Source: QHYU01 sp041493955 (GTDB lineage Bacteria > Acidobacteriota > Terriglobia > Acidiferrales > UBA7541). From it: a DNA stretch of 25,581 nucleotides. The notes beneath the pieces are model-generated. The model had not been told where the DNA came from. It saw only the letters and a program-made list of their open reading frames with translations, and ran no database searches. The translations under genes were made by a program, and so were the position numbers. Where the stretch lies: the NCBI GenBank assembly GCA_041493955.1, contig JBGPZW010000034.1, positions 1 to 25,581 on the forward strand, read 5' to 3'. Of this stretch, positions 4,866-14,038 are shown one piece after another. Every line of letters starts with the position of its first letter. The first letter of the stretch is position 1.

Positions 4866-5720
4866 GTGGATGTTTCTTTAGTGATTAAGCAGCGGCTGGA
4901 AGAATTGGGGCTTCAGCAGAGAGACTTGGCGGATGCCGCCGAAGTTACGGAGTCCTATGTTTCCCAGCTCCTGACTCGGAAGAAATTGCCCCCCGCGCCT
5001 GAGCGAACAGATATTTATGACAAGATGGGGAAATTTCTTAAGCTCCCGAGCGGTAAGCTTTCGAAGCTCGCTGACCTCCAACGCAAGGAAGAATTAAAGA
5101 GAACCTTGGTGGACCCACCCACGCCCTTGTTTGAAGAAGTTCGAGAGTTGATTCTCCGCAAGTGCGCGCCCGACAAAGAAAAACAAATACGGGCGATTTT
5201 TGAGAAGCAGCCCTTCGGCGAACTCGAACGCCTGGTCACACAAAAGCTTTTGGACGTGGTCAAGAGAGTCGCCAAAAAAGAATTGGAAAGTGAAAACTGG
5301 CTCCACCTGGTGGGTCGCCTCAGCGGCCGAAGCCATGAAGAGATGCGGGTCAGCATTCTTGAGTTTCTGGACACGGATGTCTTCAATGTATCGGTTGAGA
5401 ACTGCGTTGCTTTCCTGGATCCTCTGATTGAATCCTGGGATATCGACCTCGCGACCTTTAGTATGGAAATTGTGTTAAACCGGAGACTAGCCACAGAGTA
5501 CGCTAAGAAATTTGAGTTCGTTGAAAGGGAACCTGACCAACCCGAGAAAGAGCCGGGGCTCAAAGAATTTCTTCGTGACCCTTCCCTGAGCAGCAAGGCT
5601 ACCGAGGAAGAAATTGAATTTCTAGAGAGGCTGAGGATCAAGGGAAAACGGCCCACGCCGCTCTACTATTACCGGGAATGGCAGAACCTTAGGGACCCGC
5701 TCCATTTTCGCAGCCCGTAG
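4866..5720 (+). CDS. XRE-type helix-turn-helix transcriptional regulator
   Basis: This 284-residue regulator has an N-terminal Cro/CI-type helix-turn-helix at about residues 4-55 (VIKQRLEELGLQQRDLADAA, then EVTESYVSQLLTRKKLP), followed by a long, mainly helical, charged C-terminal region of unknown function, probably for oligomerisation or signal sensing. I do not recognise that region as a known ligand domain. The GTG at 4866 is the likely start because GGAGG lies six bases upstream. The ATG at 4839 has no ribosome site and is too near the predicted transcription start, and the GGAGG/GTG pair is also conserved in the truncated copy at 3743. It diverges from Hsp20 across a shared palindrome, so self-repression and control of Hsp20 and the ABM-like gene are likely. 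Confidence 0.8.
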   Translation: MDVSLVIKQRLEELGLQQRDLADAAEVTESYVSQLLTRKKLPPAPERTDIYDKMGKFLKLPSGKLSKLADLQRKEELKRTLVDPPTPLFEEVRELILRKCAPDKEKQIRAIFEKQPFGELERLVTQKLLDVVKRVAKKELESENWLHLVGRLSGRSHEEMRVSILEFLDTDVFNVSVENCVAFLDPLIESWDIDLATFSMEIVLNRRLATEYAKKFEFVEREPDQPEKEPGLKEFLRDPSLSSKATEEEIEFLERLRIKGKRPTPLYYYREWQNLRDPLHFRSP

Positions 5721-6180
5721 ACCGGATGAGTGTCCCGTGAGCGCCGCAGAACCGGGTCAATCTTGTCAAGAGTCTGTGACTTGGGATTCCGCTTCCACCG
5801 TACCTTTCGGCAAACTACCGAGCTTTCTGAAGAAGGCCCCGCAATTGCGGGATCCCCAGTTCGCTCCAGCCCTGAGGGTTCTGATTCAAAGCCAGGTTGC
5901 ACCCGGGAAGCCCGCAAGTCGTCCTGAGCCGCTTCCGAAGGGTTAGTCCACCGGCATTGTAACGCGGCGGGGTGAGGGAAAGTGCCGTCGGCACTATCAT
6001 TCGACGGTGCTCAGCACGAGTCCTTCGACTCCGCTCAGGATGAATGCCGGCGCTAGGGGGCAATGGGATCATTTCGACTGACCTTATGCTTATCTCAGCA
6101 GTCACGTCATACAGGGCTTCCACTGATGTGATGAGGCGCGCGCCTGATCTATGAACCGGGACTCTGTGAGAGAAGCTGCG
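5721..6180. other. Intergenic region with REP-like inverted elements
   Basis: No gene with a ribosome site is visible. The stretch holds a perfect palindrome CCCGCAATTGCGGG (5838-5851). It also holds two inverted copies of a CCTGAGC...GAAGG element: TCCTGAGCCGCTTCCGAAGG at 5922-5942, and CCTTCGACTCCGCTCAGGA at 6022-6040. Between these are small hairpins such as AGTGCCG/CGGCACT. This looks like a REP- or MITE-type repeat rather than coding sequence. Confidence 0.45.
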
Positions 6181-6217
6181 AAAGAAAAAAAGACCCGGCG
6201 GCTGGAGCCGCCGGGTC
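6181..6217 (-). terminator. Intrinsic terminator of the tonB-M48 operon
   Basis: GACCCGGCGGCT / AGCCGCCGGGTC form a 12-base perfect stem (6192-6217), followed on the minus strand by a T-rich tract (TTTTTTTC, complement of 6184-6191). It lies 15 bases after the stop codon of the M48 protease gene. Confidence 0.9.
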
Positions 6218-6232
6218 GCAGTAGGGTTTGAT

Positions 6233-7912
6233 TTATTCGTTGGGCTTCTTGACGGGGTCGGCCTTCGAGTCGGCGGTGATCGCCGGGGCCGACATCAGGC
6301 CACTGCTCTGCCGCGTGAGATAAGGCATGAACGGGGTGACCTCAAAGGGCATCTTTTCGCGCTCAGTGACCGCGCCGACGGGCTTGGCCTTAATCATCTC
6401 GAGGCGGTCGCTCCAGGGGTCCACCTTGATGCGGCCGCCAAGCGGCAGGGCGGTGATCTGGCCGGTGCGCTTTGCGGGATCGGAAGGCGTCGGCGCCGCG
6501 GAGGTCGGCACTTGCGTCGCCGTAGCTGTCGGAACGCGGCTGCCCAGGTGCGGGCTGACCAGATTGGGAATTTCCGTGGCGCGTGCGTTCAACGCCTGCA
6601 CGAACAGGGCGGCGCTGCCCATCTGGTCTTTGTACGGCGAGTTCTTCAGCAGGTCGGCCGCTTTGGCGGTGGCGGCGTCCTCTTCGCCGGCCGGGCGGGC
6701 GAAGACAAAGTGGCGGAAGGTGTCCTTGTCGTCGAACAGCAGCCGATCGAAGAAAGCGAACTGGGGATCGATGCGGTGGCCGAGCACGACATGGCCGAGT
6801 TCGTGGGCCACCATGGTGGCTAGGCTGGCCTCGTCGGGGAGGACATCGATCAGGCCGCGGCTGATCACGATGGTGTGGCCGATGGTGAAGGACTCGAGCG
6901 TGGAGGTGAGCAGGATGCGGCAGCGCACCTCGGGCTGGATGTCGAGGTTATTGGTGACCTCGAGGTTGTTGACCACGACCTCGAGCATCTTGTCCACCTC
7001 GCCGCGGGGCGCGAGCAGGCCGAGGCGCTCCAGCCGATCAACGACGTTGTCTTCGGCCTGGCGTTCCCAGATGCGCTGGGCCTGGATGGGCGAGACATCG
7101 TTGGTGGATTCGCTCTGGTCCTTGATGGCCGTGGGGGCTTCGATCAGCACCTTGCTGAGCTCCTGCTCCTGCCCGGCGTGGCCGAGGTTGTAGCCCCACA
7201 GACGGGTCTGCGCTTTGAACTGCAGGCGCTTCACCAGGGCGTACTGGAAGTTGGACTCCTCGCTGTAGACGAATGCGGGCAGCCACAGGCTGGGGCCGGC
7301 GTTGACGCGCCAGCTATCGAAATGGAAATAGAAGCTGGTCTTGGTGTTGCCGGAGTAGGCGCCGTTGAAGCGCACGATGGTGAAGTCCTGGTCCTCGACC
7401 CAGATGCGGCCGAGGAAACGGCCCTTGCCGGATTTGGCCAGCGGGGTGATGTCAAAGATGAAGCAGCGCACCTCGCCGAGGAATTCGCGGCGGACGTAGT
7501 CGAACTTGTAGTGCTGGCGGTCGAAGCCGGTGGTATCGATATAGATCATCTGCAGGAAGCCGCGGGGCATGTACTCCATGGAGAAGGTGAACCAACCCTT
7601 GAGCCCGCCCAGCATCTTGTGCGCCGCGCCGGACTTTTCGGTCAGGGAGCGGAGCTCGACGCCGTTGGAGAGATCGGCGCGGCCCAAGAAATAGTTGTCG
7701 CCGGCGGGCACCTCGCCGACCTTGTCGTCGGGCTTCATGTTCTGGATGTAGGTCTCGACCAGCGGGGTGAACCGGTGCAGGCTGGCCACCACGGCATTCT
7801 CGCGGCTGACGATGCGGTCAATTACCTGGTCCAGGCTGGTTGGCTGGTCGGCCGCGCGCAAGGGTAGCGCGGCAAGCACCAGAACCAGAAAAACGGTCTT
7901 CAGAATGCGCAT
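6233..7912 (-). CDS. Secreted M48-family zinc metalloprotease with N-terminal extension
   Basis: This 559-residue protein starts MRILKTVFLVLVLAALPLRA, a Sec signal peptide. The catalytic domain lies in the second half, with VAHELGHVVLGHRID (HExxH at about residues 370-374) giving the two zinc His ligands and the catalytic Glu. The usual third-ligand motif ExxxD is only loosely present about 40 residues on (GEEDAATAKAAD), so the third ligand is uncertain. The 250-residue N-terminal part, with SMEYMPRGFLQMIYIDTTGF and FDITPLAKSGKGRFLGRIWV, resembles outer-membrane lipoprotein-sorting folds and may bind lipid-modified substrates; this is inference. A Pro/Thr-rich stretch near residue 470 follows. 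The ATG at 7912 has GGAGGAAGG close upstream. It follows tonB by 16 bases, so the pair is one operon, closed by the terminator at 6181-6217. Confidence 0.85.
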   Translation of the reverse strand: MRILKTVFLVLVLAALPLRAADQPTSLDQVIDRIVSRENAVVASLHRFTPLVETYIQNMKPDDKVGEVPAGDNYFLGRADLSNGVELRSLTEKSGAAHKMLGGLKGWFTFSMEYMPRGFLQMIYIDTTGFDRQHYKFDYVRREFLGEVRCFIFDITPLAKSGKGRFLGRIWVEDQDFTIVRFNGAYSGNTKTSFYFHFDSWRVNAGPSLWLPAFVYSEESNFQYALVKRLQFKAQTRLWGYNLGHAGQEQELSKVLIEAPTAIKDQSESTNDVSPIQAQRIWERQAEDNVVDRLERLGLLAPRGEVDKMLEVVVNNLEVTNNLDIQPEVRCRILLTSTLESFTIGHTIVISRGLIDVLPDEASLATMVAHELGHVVLGHRIDPQFAFFDRLLFDDKDTFRHFVFARPAGEEDAATAKAADLLKNSPYKDQMGSAALFVQALNARATEIPNLVSPHLGSRVPTATATQVPTSAAPTPSDPAKRTGQITALPLGGRIKVDPWSDRLEMIKAKPVGAVTEREKMPFEVTPFMPYLTRQSSGLMSAPAITADSKADPVKKPNE

Positions 7913-7928
7913 GCCTTCCTCCGAAATC

Positions 7929-9092
7929 TTAGTACGCCAGTTGGAAAACAATGTGGACGGTGGCCGGGAAATCGACGGGCTGGCCTTCGCGTGTGGCTGG
8001 CTTGTAGCGAATCTGCTGGGCCGCGCGGATGGCGGATTCATCGAGCCCGTGTCCCAGGCCGCGGATGACGCGGATGATCTGCACCTGGCCGTTGGCTCCG
8101 AAGACCGCTTCGAGGAGCACTTCGCCTTCGAGCTTCAGGTGGCGCGCTTCCTCGGTGTATGCGGGCCGGGGCTTGGCCAGAATTTCAACGGGTTGCACCG
8201 CGGCAGTGGACTGCGCCGCGGCCTTCTTGGGCGCCTCAGTGATTTTGGCGGCGTCGGAGAAACCGCTCTGCTGCACGGTGGCGCGGCGGCCGCTGCTCGT
8301 CGGCGGAATGGCCGTGCCGTTGCCGAAGCCGGCGCTGCCGATGGTGCCGCGAGCGCCGTTGGCCCCGCCGGTGCCGTTACCGTAGCCCGGCCCCGGAGGC
8401 AGGTCCATGGAACCTCGGCCCGCGGCGTTGGCTCTCTTATTCGGATCCCCCTTGCCGGGGATTCCGTTTGGATCGCCGAAGCCGCCGGTCTGAACCTGGT
8501 CAGGGCGTTTGTTCGTCAACGTAGCGGGCGCAGCGCTGCCCGTAGAAAGGACGCCGGTTTCCACCGGGGGCCGCGGGCGCACCGGCTCCATTTTCGGAGC
8601 GTCGATCTTCGCCGCGGCGAACACTGGGTCAATCTTCGGAGCGGCAACGGCCGGCAACTCTCTTGGCTTGACCTTGGGCACGATGGGCTTGGGTGGCGGC
8701 TGGATCTTGGCCACCTTGGGCGGCTCAACCGGGATCTCCCGTGGAGGCTCCGGCTGCGGCTTAGCCTTCACCACCTTGGGCGGCTCGGGAGGCAGGGGAA
8801 CCTCGGTGGGCGGCGCGGCCAGGGGGATGATCTCGTAGCGCATCACGGGGATGAGCTTCTGCGGAAACAGCATGGGCAGAGTCACCAGAAGCGTCACGCC
8901 GATGATCTGCAGCACTACGCTGCCGCCGAAGGAGCCCCAGCGCGGCTTGGGCTGCTCTAGCAAAGTGAACCGCGCGCCCACGCGGCGCTGGCCCACCATG
9001 GCCTTCCACTTATCTTTGTTCTGGGGAGGCCCGCCGGTTCCATAACCGATGTGAAGACTCCCCTGACGAAGTTGCGTCACCATGCTGCTCAT
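7929..9092 (-). CDS. tonB: TonB energy-transducing protein
   Basis: This protein couples the inner-membrane proton motive force to TonB-dependent outer-membrane receptors such as the one at 17250-20596. The 387-residue protein has a cytoplasmic N-terminus of about 53 residues, longer than usual, and one transmembrane helix near 54-76 (SVVLQIIGVTLLVTLPMLF). A periplasmic Pro-rich spacer follows (PLPPEPPKVVKAKPQPEPP), then a Gly/Asn-rich stretch. The C-terminal TonB domain runs from about residue 300: RPAYTEEARHLKLEGEVLLE, VIRGLGHGLDESAIRAAQQI, and the final strand of the domain. No ExbB/ExbD genes are adjacent. The gene lies 16 bases upstream of the M48 protease gene on the same strand. Confidence 0.9.
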   Translation of the reverse strand: MSSMVTQLRQGSLHIGYGTGGPPQNKDKWKAMVGQRRVGARFTLLEQPKPRWGSFGGSVVLQIIGVTLLVTLPMLFPQKLIPVMRYEIIPLAAPPTEVPLPPEPPKVVKAKPQPEPPREIPVEPPKVAKIQPPPKPIVPKVKPRELPAVAAPKIDPVFAAAKIDAPKMEPVRPRPPVETGVLSTGSAAPATLTNKRPDQVQTGGFGDPNGIPGKGDPNKRANAAGRGSMDLPPGPGYGNGTGGANGARGTIGSAGFGNGTAIPPTSSGRRATVQQSGFSDAAKITEAPKKAAAQSTAAVQPVEILAKPRPAYTEEARHLKLEGEVLLEAVFGANGQVQIIRVIRGLGHGLDESAIRAAQQIRYKPATREGQPVDFPATVHIVFQLAY

Positions 9093-9654
9093 AGTCCCCG
9101 GTCGCTTAGAGAAGATTCGACGAACAGTGATTTCGTTGTCTGCAACATCCTCTGAGATTCAGGGCAGCTAGGTTGCCCGGTACTAGAGTACTGGGGGCGG
9201 CTGGGGGCCCGAATAGGACTTTTGTACTACTGTCTCGTAAGTGCAACCGTGAAGAAAGCCGGGGTTGAGCTGCTGGTGCATGAAGTCGGCCGCGATGAGC
9301 TCGATCTTCCGGCACACTGGAACGCGCGACACTTGATTCTGTCCGCAACAGCTCCGCGATGACCCCAGGAAAGATTAGCACCAAACTGCAGCGCGGGCGA
9401 GTAGTTTTCCCTGTATGTTTCCGGGGCCGGCGGCCCGCTTGGACTCAACCTTCTATTGAACCCGCGGAGCAGTAAGAAGTTGCTCACCGCCGGCCGCGGG
9501 GCTCGCGTGTTTCGCTGCCGGGGGCTGCATTTTGTACGCGCGAATCGTTGCCGAGGAGGAGTAAGCTCGGGGAGAACAAAGACGCTAGGTCTATCGCGCG
9601 GACTGGCCGCCCGATGGCACGGTGTCCGCATCGTATTTCCTTTATTGCGGAGCG
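9093..9654. other. Intergenic region between divergent tonB and ecsC-like genes
   Basis: This 562-base stretch should hold the promoters of both flanking genes, but I see no convincing sigma-70 pair. It contains a small palindrome GTACTAGAGTAC near 9180-9191. Open frames that cross it are GC-driven and lack ribosome sites or recognisable protein patterns. Confidence 0.4.
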
Positions 9655-10368
9655 ATGCGCGCGGCAGAAGTGAGAGTGATGGCGATGGGAAACAGAAAAT
9701 CCTGGCTGGCCGAGCGGCTGCAGAGCGCGGTGCGCGGCGGGCTGACGCGCGCGTACGCCGGCGTCAAAGTCGATCCCGAGGAATACCTCCGGCGCGTCCG
9801 CCGGGCACACCGGCTGCCGATACAACGTTTCGAGGACATGTTCTTCATGCCGCAGGACGTGGTGGACGAACTGGCCGACCAGGCGATTTCGGCGGCGGGA
9901 AAGATCGCTGCGCTCGAGGGCGTGGGGCTGGGGATGGGCGGAATGTTGACGCTCGTGCCGGATATGGGCATTCTCTCGGCCATCGTGATCCGGATGATCC
10001 AAAAGCTCAGCCTGCTGCACGGCTTTACGTATGCGACCGACGAAGAAGTGGCCACGCTGTGGCTGGCGGCGGCGAGCGCGGCGGGCCTGGACCTGGGGCG
10101 CGAGTGGGTGGAGAAGGAAGCCGTGGAGCGGTTGGTGCCGCGCGTGATCGAACGCATCGCGGCGCGGATGAGCGCGGAGATGTGCGAGAAGTGGACGGCG
10201 CGGCTCGTGCCGGTGGTGAGCGGGGCGCTGGGCGGCGCGTTGAACTATTATTTCGTGCGCCAGTGGGGGCGCCGGGCCAAGCGGCATTTTCGGGAAAGGC
10301 ACCTGCAGGTCCGAGCCGGAATGAATCTCTCCGCGACACCGGCTCCGTCCAGACCAGCCCTGCATTAG
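9655..10368 (+). CDS. EcsC-family protein
   Basis: This 237-residue protein matches the EcsC pattern: FEDMFFMPQDVVDELADQAI, then AAGKIAALEGVGLGMGGMLT, LVPDMGILSAIVIRMIQKLS, and a C-terminal VSGALGGALNYYFVRQWGRR. The hydrophobic Gly-rich segments would insert in or lie on the membrane. EcsC proteins are linked to ABC transporter function and secretion in Bacillus, but their biochemical role is not well known. The ATG at 9655 has GGAG three bases upstream, a tight spacing; ATG codons at 9679 and 9685 are alternatives. The GTG at 9622 would add residues without a ribosome site. A longer frame on the same strand overlaps this gene entirely, but only its second half (from 10461) is real. Confidence 0.8.
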   Translation: MRAAEVRVMAMGNRKSWLAERLQSAVRGGLTRAYAGVKVDPEEYLRRVRRAHRLPIQRFEDMFFMPQDVVDELADQAISAAGKIAALEGVGLGMGGMLTLVPDMGILSAIVIRMIQKLSLLHGFTYATDEEVATLWLAAASAAGLDLGREWVEKEAVERLVPRVIERIAARMSAEMCEKWTARLVPVVSGALGGALNYYFVRQWGRRAKRHFRERHLQVRAGMNLSATPAPSRPALH

Positions 10369-10460
10369 TATGCAGGCCCAATGAGACAGATCGTGTCCTG
10401 CGAACGCGTGAGCGGCAGCGGTTCGGCCATCGGCGAAGGTTTGTTCCCAAGACGCTGACA

Positions 10461-11903
10461 ATGCGCACCCGGCTATCGCGCGGCACCATCGGGCTGTTCC
10501 TGCTTCTCTGCGGCGTCCTGCTGGCGCCGGTCTGGCTGGTGAAATATCCACCACTGCTCGATTATCCCAACCACCTCGCGCGCGCCTTCGTTCTCGCCCA
10601 CCTCGCCGACACGCAATTCCATTTCCCCTCGTACTATGGCGCCGACTGGGGCCTCTATCCGTATCTGGCGATGGATGTGATCGTAGTCGTGCTGGGGCGT
10701 TTTCTGCCGATTTACGTTGCCGGACGCATTTTCCTGAGCCTTTGCCTGCTGGGGCTGCCGCTGGCCGTCTGGTTTTTCCTCCGGGAGGCTGTTCCGGGAC
10801 GCGAGCATCGGGCCGCCGGGGCGCTGCTGCTCGCCTACGATTTTTTCTTTCTTCTCGGCTTTCTCAATTCTTACTTTGGCGTCGCCGCCTGTTTTCTTGC
10901 GCTGGGATTGTGGCTGCGCTATCTAGCCCGGCCGGCCGCGGGCCGCTGGTGCCTGGCGCTTGCCGGGGTGACGGCCGCCTATTTCAGCCATCTGATGGGC
11001 TTCGCCGTGGCGGGGCTGGTGGTTACGTCCTACAGCCTGTTCACGCGCCGGAAATTCCGTGAACTGTTTTTCTCCGGGCTCCTGTTTCTTCCTGGAGCTG
11101 TCTTCTATTTGCGCTCGCAGCTTCTCTCCGGGGCCGGCCACGGAGTTGAGTTCCGCAGCCTGTGGGACAAAGTTTCTGCGCTTCACGCACTGATGCACGG
11201 GTACTCGACCACGCTCGACATCCTCACGGTTGCGTTGCCGGGCGTCTGCCTGCTGGTGATCGGATGGCGGAAGCGCGGGTGGGAGTGGAATTGGCCCTGG
11301 CTAGGCGTCGCGGCCATCCTGTTCGCGTTCTACTGGGCGCTGCCGGCGGCCTACGGATCGGGTTCGGATGTGGACGTGCGGGTTTTGCCTTTCCTGTTCA
11401 TTGTTGGTTTGGCTGCGGTGAAGACAGGCCGCGGGGCGCGTCTACTGGTGCCGCTGGTGCTCTTGTTTTTCGTGCTCCGCACGGGTAGCGTGGCCCACCA
11501 CTTCGTTTCCGCGCAGCCCGGTTTGGCGACATTGGCCCGCTCCTTTTCGGTGACGCCCGCGCACGCGCTTATCCTGCCCGTGGTCGAGGTGGACAATGAC
11601 GATCTCCTGCGACGGCCGTTCGCCCACTTCTGGGCTTACGGAGTCATGGAGCGAGGATGGCGTTCCCCTTACCTATTCGCCATTCCCGGGCAGACCCCGC
11701 TTCGGATCCTTCAGGACTCTTACACCCTCGATGGCTTCTGGGACCTCTCCTACGAGGAAGCGCCGGAGTGGGACCGCGTGCGGCAGGACTACGACTATGT
11801 GTGGGCGTACAACGTTCCGAGGTTTGAGCCGGGACTCGCCGCGGTTGGTGAACTGGTTTATGAAGCGGGTGAGCTGCAGGTCTATCGCATGAAGAAGCCG
11901 TGA
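10461..11903 (+). CDS. Polytopic membrane protein, possibly GT-C-type glycosyltransferase
   Basis: This 480-residue protein has about ten hydrophobic helices, beginning RGTIGLFLLLCGVLLAPVWL, and a soluble C-terminal region of about 90 residues (EEAPEWDRVRQDYDYVWAYN). The first loop after helix 1 has PPLLDYPNHLARA, where an acidic residue in the first extracytoplasmic loop is typical of GT-C glycosyltransferases, but I cannot confirm that family. It could also be an uncharacterised membrane protein. The ATG at 10461 begins where the hydrophobic pattern starts; the same frame is open back to 9456, but that part overlaps the EcsC-like gene and reads as low-complexity Arg/Gly sequence. The next gene follows after about 100 bases. 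Confidence 0.7.
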   Translation: MRTRLSRGTIGLFLLLCGVLLAPVWLVKYPPLLDYPNHLARAFVLAHLADTQFHFPSYYGADWGLYPYLAMDVIVVVLGRFLPIYVAGRIFLSLCLLGLPLAVWFFLREAVPGREHRAAGALLLAYDFFFLLGFLNSYFGVAACFLALGLWLRYLARPAAGRWCLALAGVTAAYFSHLMGFAVAGLVVTSYSLFTRRKFRELFFSGLLFLPGAVFYLRSQLLSGAGHGVEFRSLWDKVSALHALMHGYSTTLDILTVALPGVCLLVIGWRKRGWEWNWPWLGVAAILFAFYWALPAAYGSGSDVDVRVLPFLFIVGLAAVKTGRGARLLVPLVLLFFVLRTGSVAHHFVSAQPGLATLARSFSVTPAHALILPVVEVDNDDLLRRPFAHFWAYGVMERGWRSPYLFAIPGQTPLRILQDSYTLDGFWDLSYEEAPEWDRVRQDYDYVWAYNVPRFEPGLAAVGELVYEAGELQVYRMKKP

Positions 11904-12010
11904 GAGCCCCGGTTCTCCATGGCGCTGGCCCGCCGCCCAGAAACTTCTTTCCGCGCGCCTTGCTTCGCGAGAGAATGCGTTCCTCAAATTTCCAAAGAGG
12001 GGGAGCTGCG

Positions 12011-12877
<867 letters not shown>

Positions 12878-13059
12878 ATTGCGCCGAGAACTGCGCCAAG
12901 GTCCAGGCCTGCTGCCGTTCCACTCGATGATGCGGCCGGCCATGTGCGGCCCTGGCGATCTGACATTGTCGGGAGAGGGCGGCTGGCATATGGTTTTGCG
13001 CGAAGATAAAGCTGAAATCGGAAATTCCGGTTACATGCGTCGCAGGAGAAAGTCCGCCC

Positions 13060-13752
13060 ATGCACCGGGCTGCACGTAGGATTCTTTCCGGCTCGCTTAC
13101 GTTATATCTAAGCGCGTGTCTGAGCGATTCGTCTGCTCCGTCGCTGGCTGCGCAGCAGCCTCCTGCGCAAGTTCCGGCGCCGCAGACTGCGCCGGCAACG
13201 ACGGTGCCGGCCGCGGCGCTCGAGTTTGGCGCGGCACTCGATGAGCAGGCTTCCCCGGAGCTGAAGAAGTGGGCGCGGGCGTACACGCAGAAGCAGATGC
13301 GCGGGCGGCCGCCGGACCCCAAGGGTACTATGGCTGCGGTGGATGAACATTTCCCCCAGGCCTCTGACGAGGCGCGGGACGCCGTGATCTTCCTCGTCTT
13401 CTACACCGCCTATCGCGATGAAGAGGAAAATCAGAAGATGCTCGCCATACGCATCCGCGACATTGACCGCGAGACCACCGAGATCAAGCGCCAACTCGAT
13501 GAGATCGAGCGTGCCCACCAGAACCGCACCGCTTCGCCCACCCAGACGATGACCATGCAGCAGCGAATCCAGGAGGATGACGACGTCCACAAGCGCGAGG
13601 CACAGTTGCGGGAATACCGCGATGAACGGCAGTTGCAGAGCACGCGCCTTGTGGACTCGCAGAAAAAGGTGAACGCCTACCTCAAGCTACTCGGCGTGGC
13701 CCACAGTCGCATGAAGGGCGTCGACGCCGGCTTCCTGCGCACTCTAAAATAA
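13060..13752 (+). CDS. Secreted coiled-coil protein, possible lipoprotein
   Basis: I do not recognise this 230-residue protein. The N-terminus MHRAARRILSGSLTLYLSAC has a short hydrophobic stretch ending in LSAC, a possible lipobox with Cys20; alternatively signal peptidase I may cut after SLAA. An Ala/Pro-rich linker follows, then a largely helical mature region. Residues 125-200 have the heptad-like charge pattern of a coiled coil (IRDIDRETTEIKRQLDEIER, and later REAQLREYRDERQ). The ATG at 13060 has AGGAG about 12 bases upstream, a loose spacing. It stands between the hydrolase gene and the ACT-domain gene, with no obvious partner. Confidence 0.65.
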   Translation: MHRAARRILSGSLTLYLSACLSDSSAPSLAAQQPPAQVPAPQTAPATTVPAAALEFGAALDEQASPELKKWARAYTQKQMRGRPPDPKGTMAAVDEHFPQASDEARDAVIFLVFYTAYRDEEENQKMLAIRIRDIDRETTEIKRQLDEIERAHQNRTASPTQTMTMQQRIQEDDDVHKREAQLREYRDERQLQSTRLVDSQKKVNAYLKLLGVAHSRMKGVDAGFLRTLK

Positions 13753-14038
13753 TTCTCCGATGTATGGTTCGCGTCGCCTTGTCGGGCGACAAAGATTGGA
13801 CGAGGGAGATCACCGTTCTTGATGGCTGCGAGCCTGAACGGGCTGCAAGCTTAGAGAAGTATGACTGGGCCGTGCCGAACGGCAAAATGTTCGCCGCTCG
13901 TGCATGACGGCCGTTGAGCCAGGAACCACCGTGGCGCACAACCATACCCGTCCGGCGCAGCCGGCGATCTCGGAACACCCCAACGTGCGCGCATGCCCGC
14001 CCCGGCCCGGTCTTCAGCACAGAGCGCGGAGGCCGGCT
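13753..14038. other. Intergenic region between convergent genes
   Basis: This 286-base region lies between the convergent coiled-coil and ACT-domain genes. A short hairpin (GTCGCC-TTGTC-GGGCGAC, about 13773-13790) is present without a T-run. I see no gene. Confidence 0.4.

Noticed and set aside
5838..5851. CCCGCAATTGCGGG as terminator of the helix-turn-helix regulator
   Set aside because: It is a perfect palindrome with no loop and no T-run, about 118 bases after the stop codon.
6875..8960. Long plus-strand frames of 330 and 397 residues opposite the M48 protease and tonB genes
   Set aside because: They mirror strongly supported minus-strand genes with signal peptide, HELGH and TonB motifs. 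Their products are low-complexity Gly/Val/Leu/Arg sequences without start signals.
9456..10460. N-terminal extension of the polytopic membrane protein, giving an 815-residue frame
   Set aside because: It overlaps the EcsC-family gene in another frame and reads as Arg/Gly/Ala-rich sequence without family patterns. The hydrophobic protein begins at the ATG at 10461.
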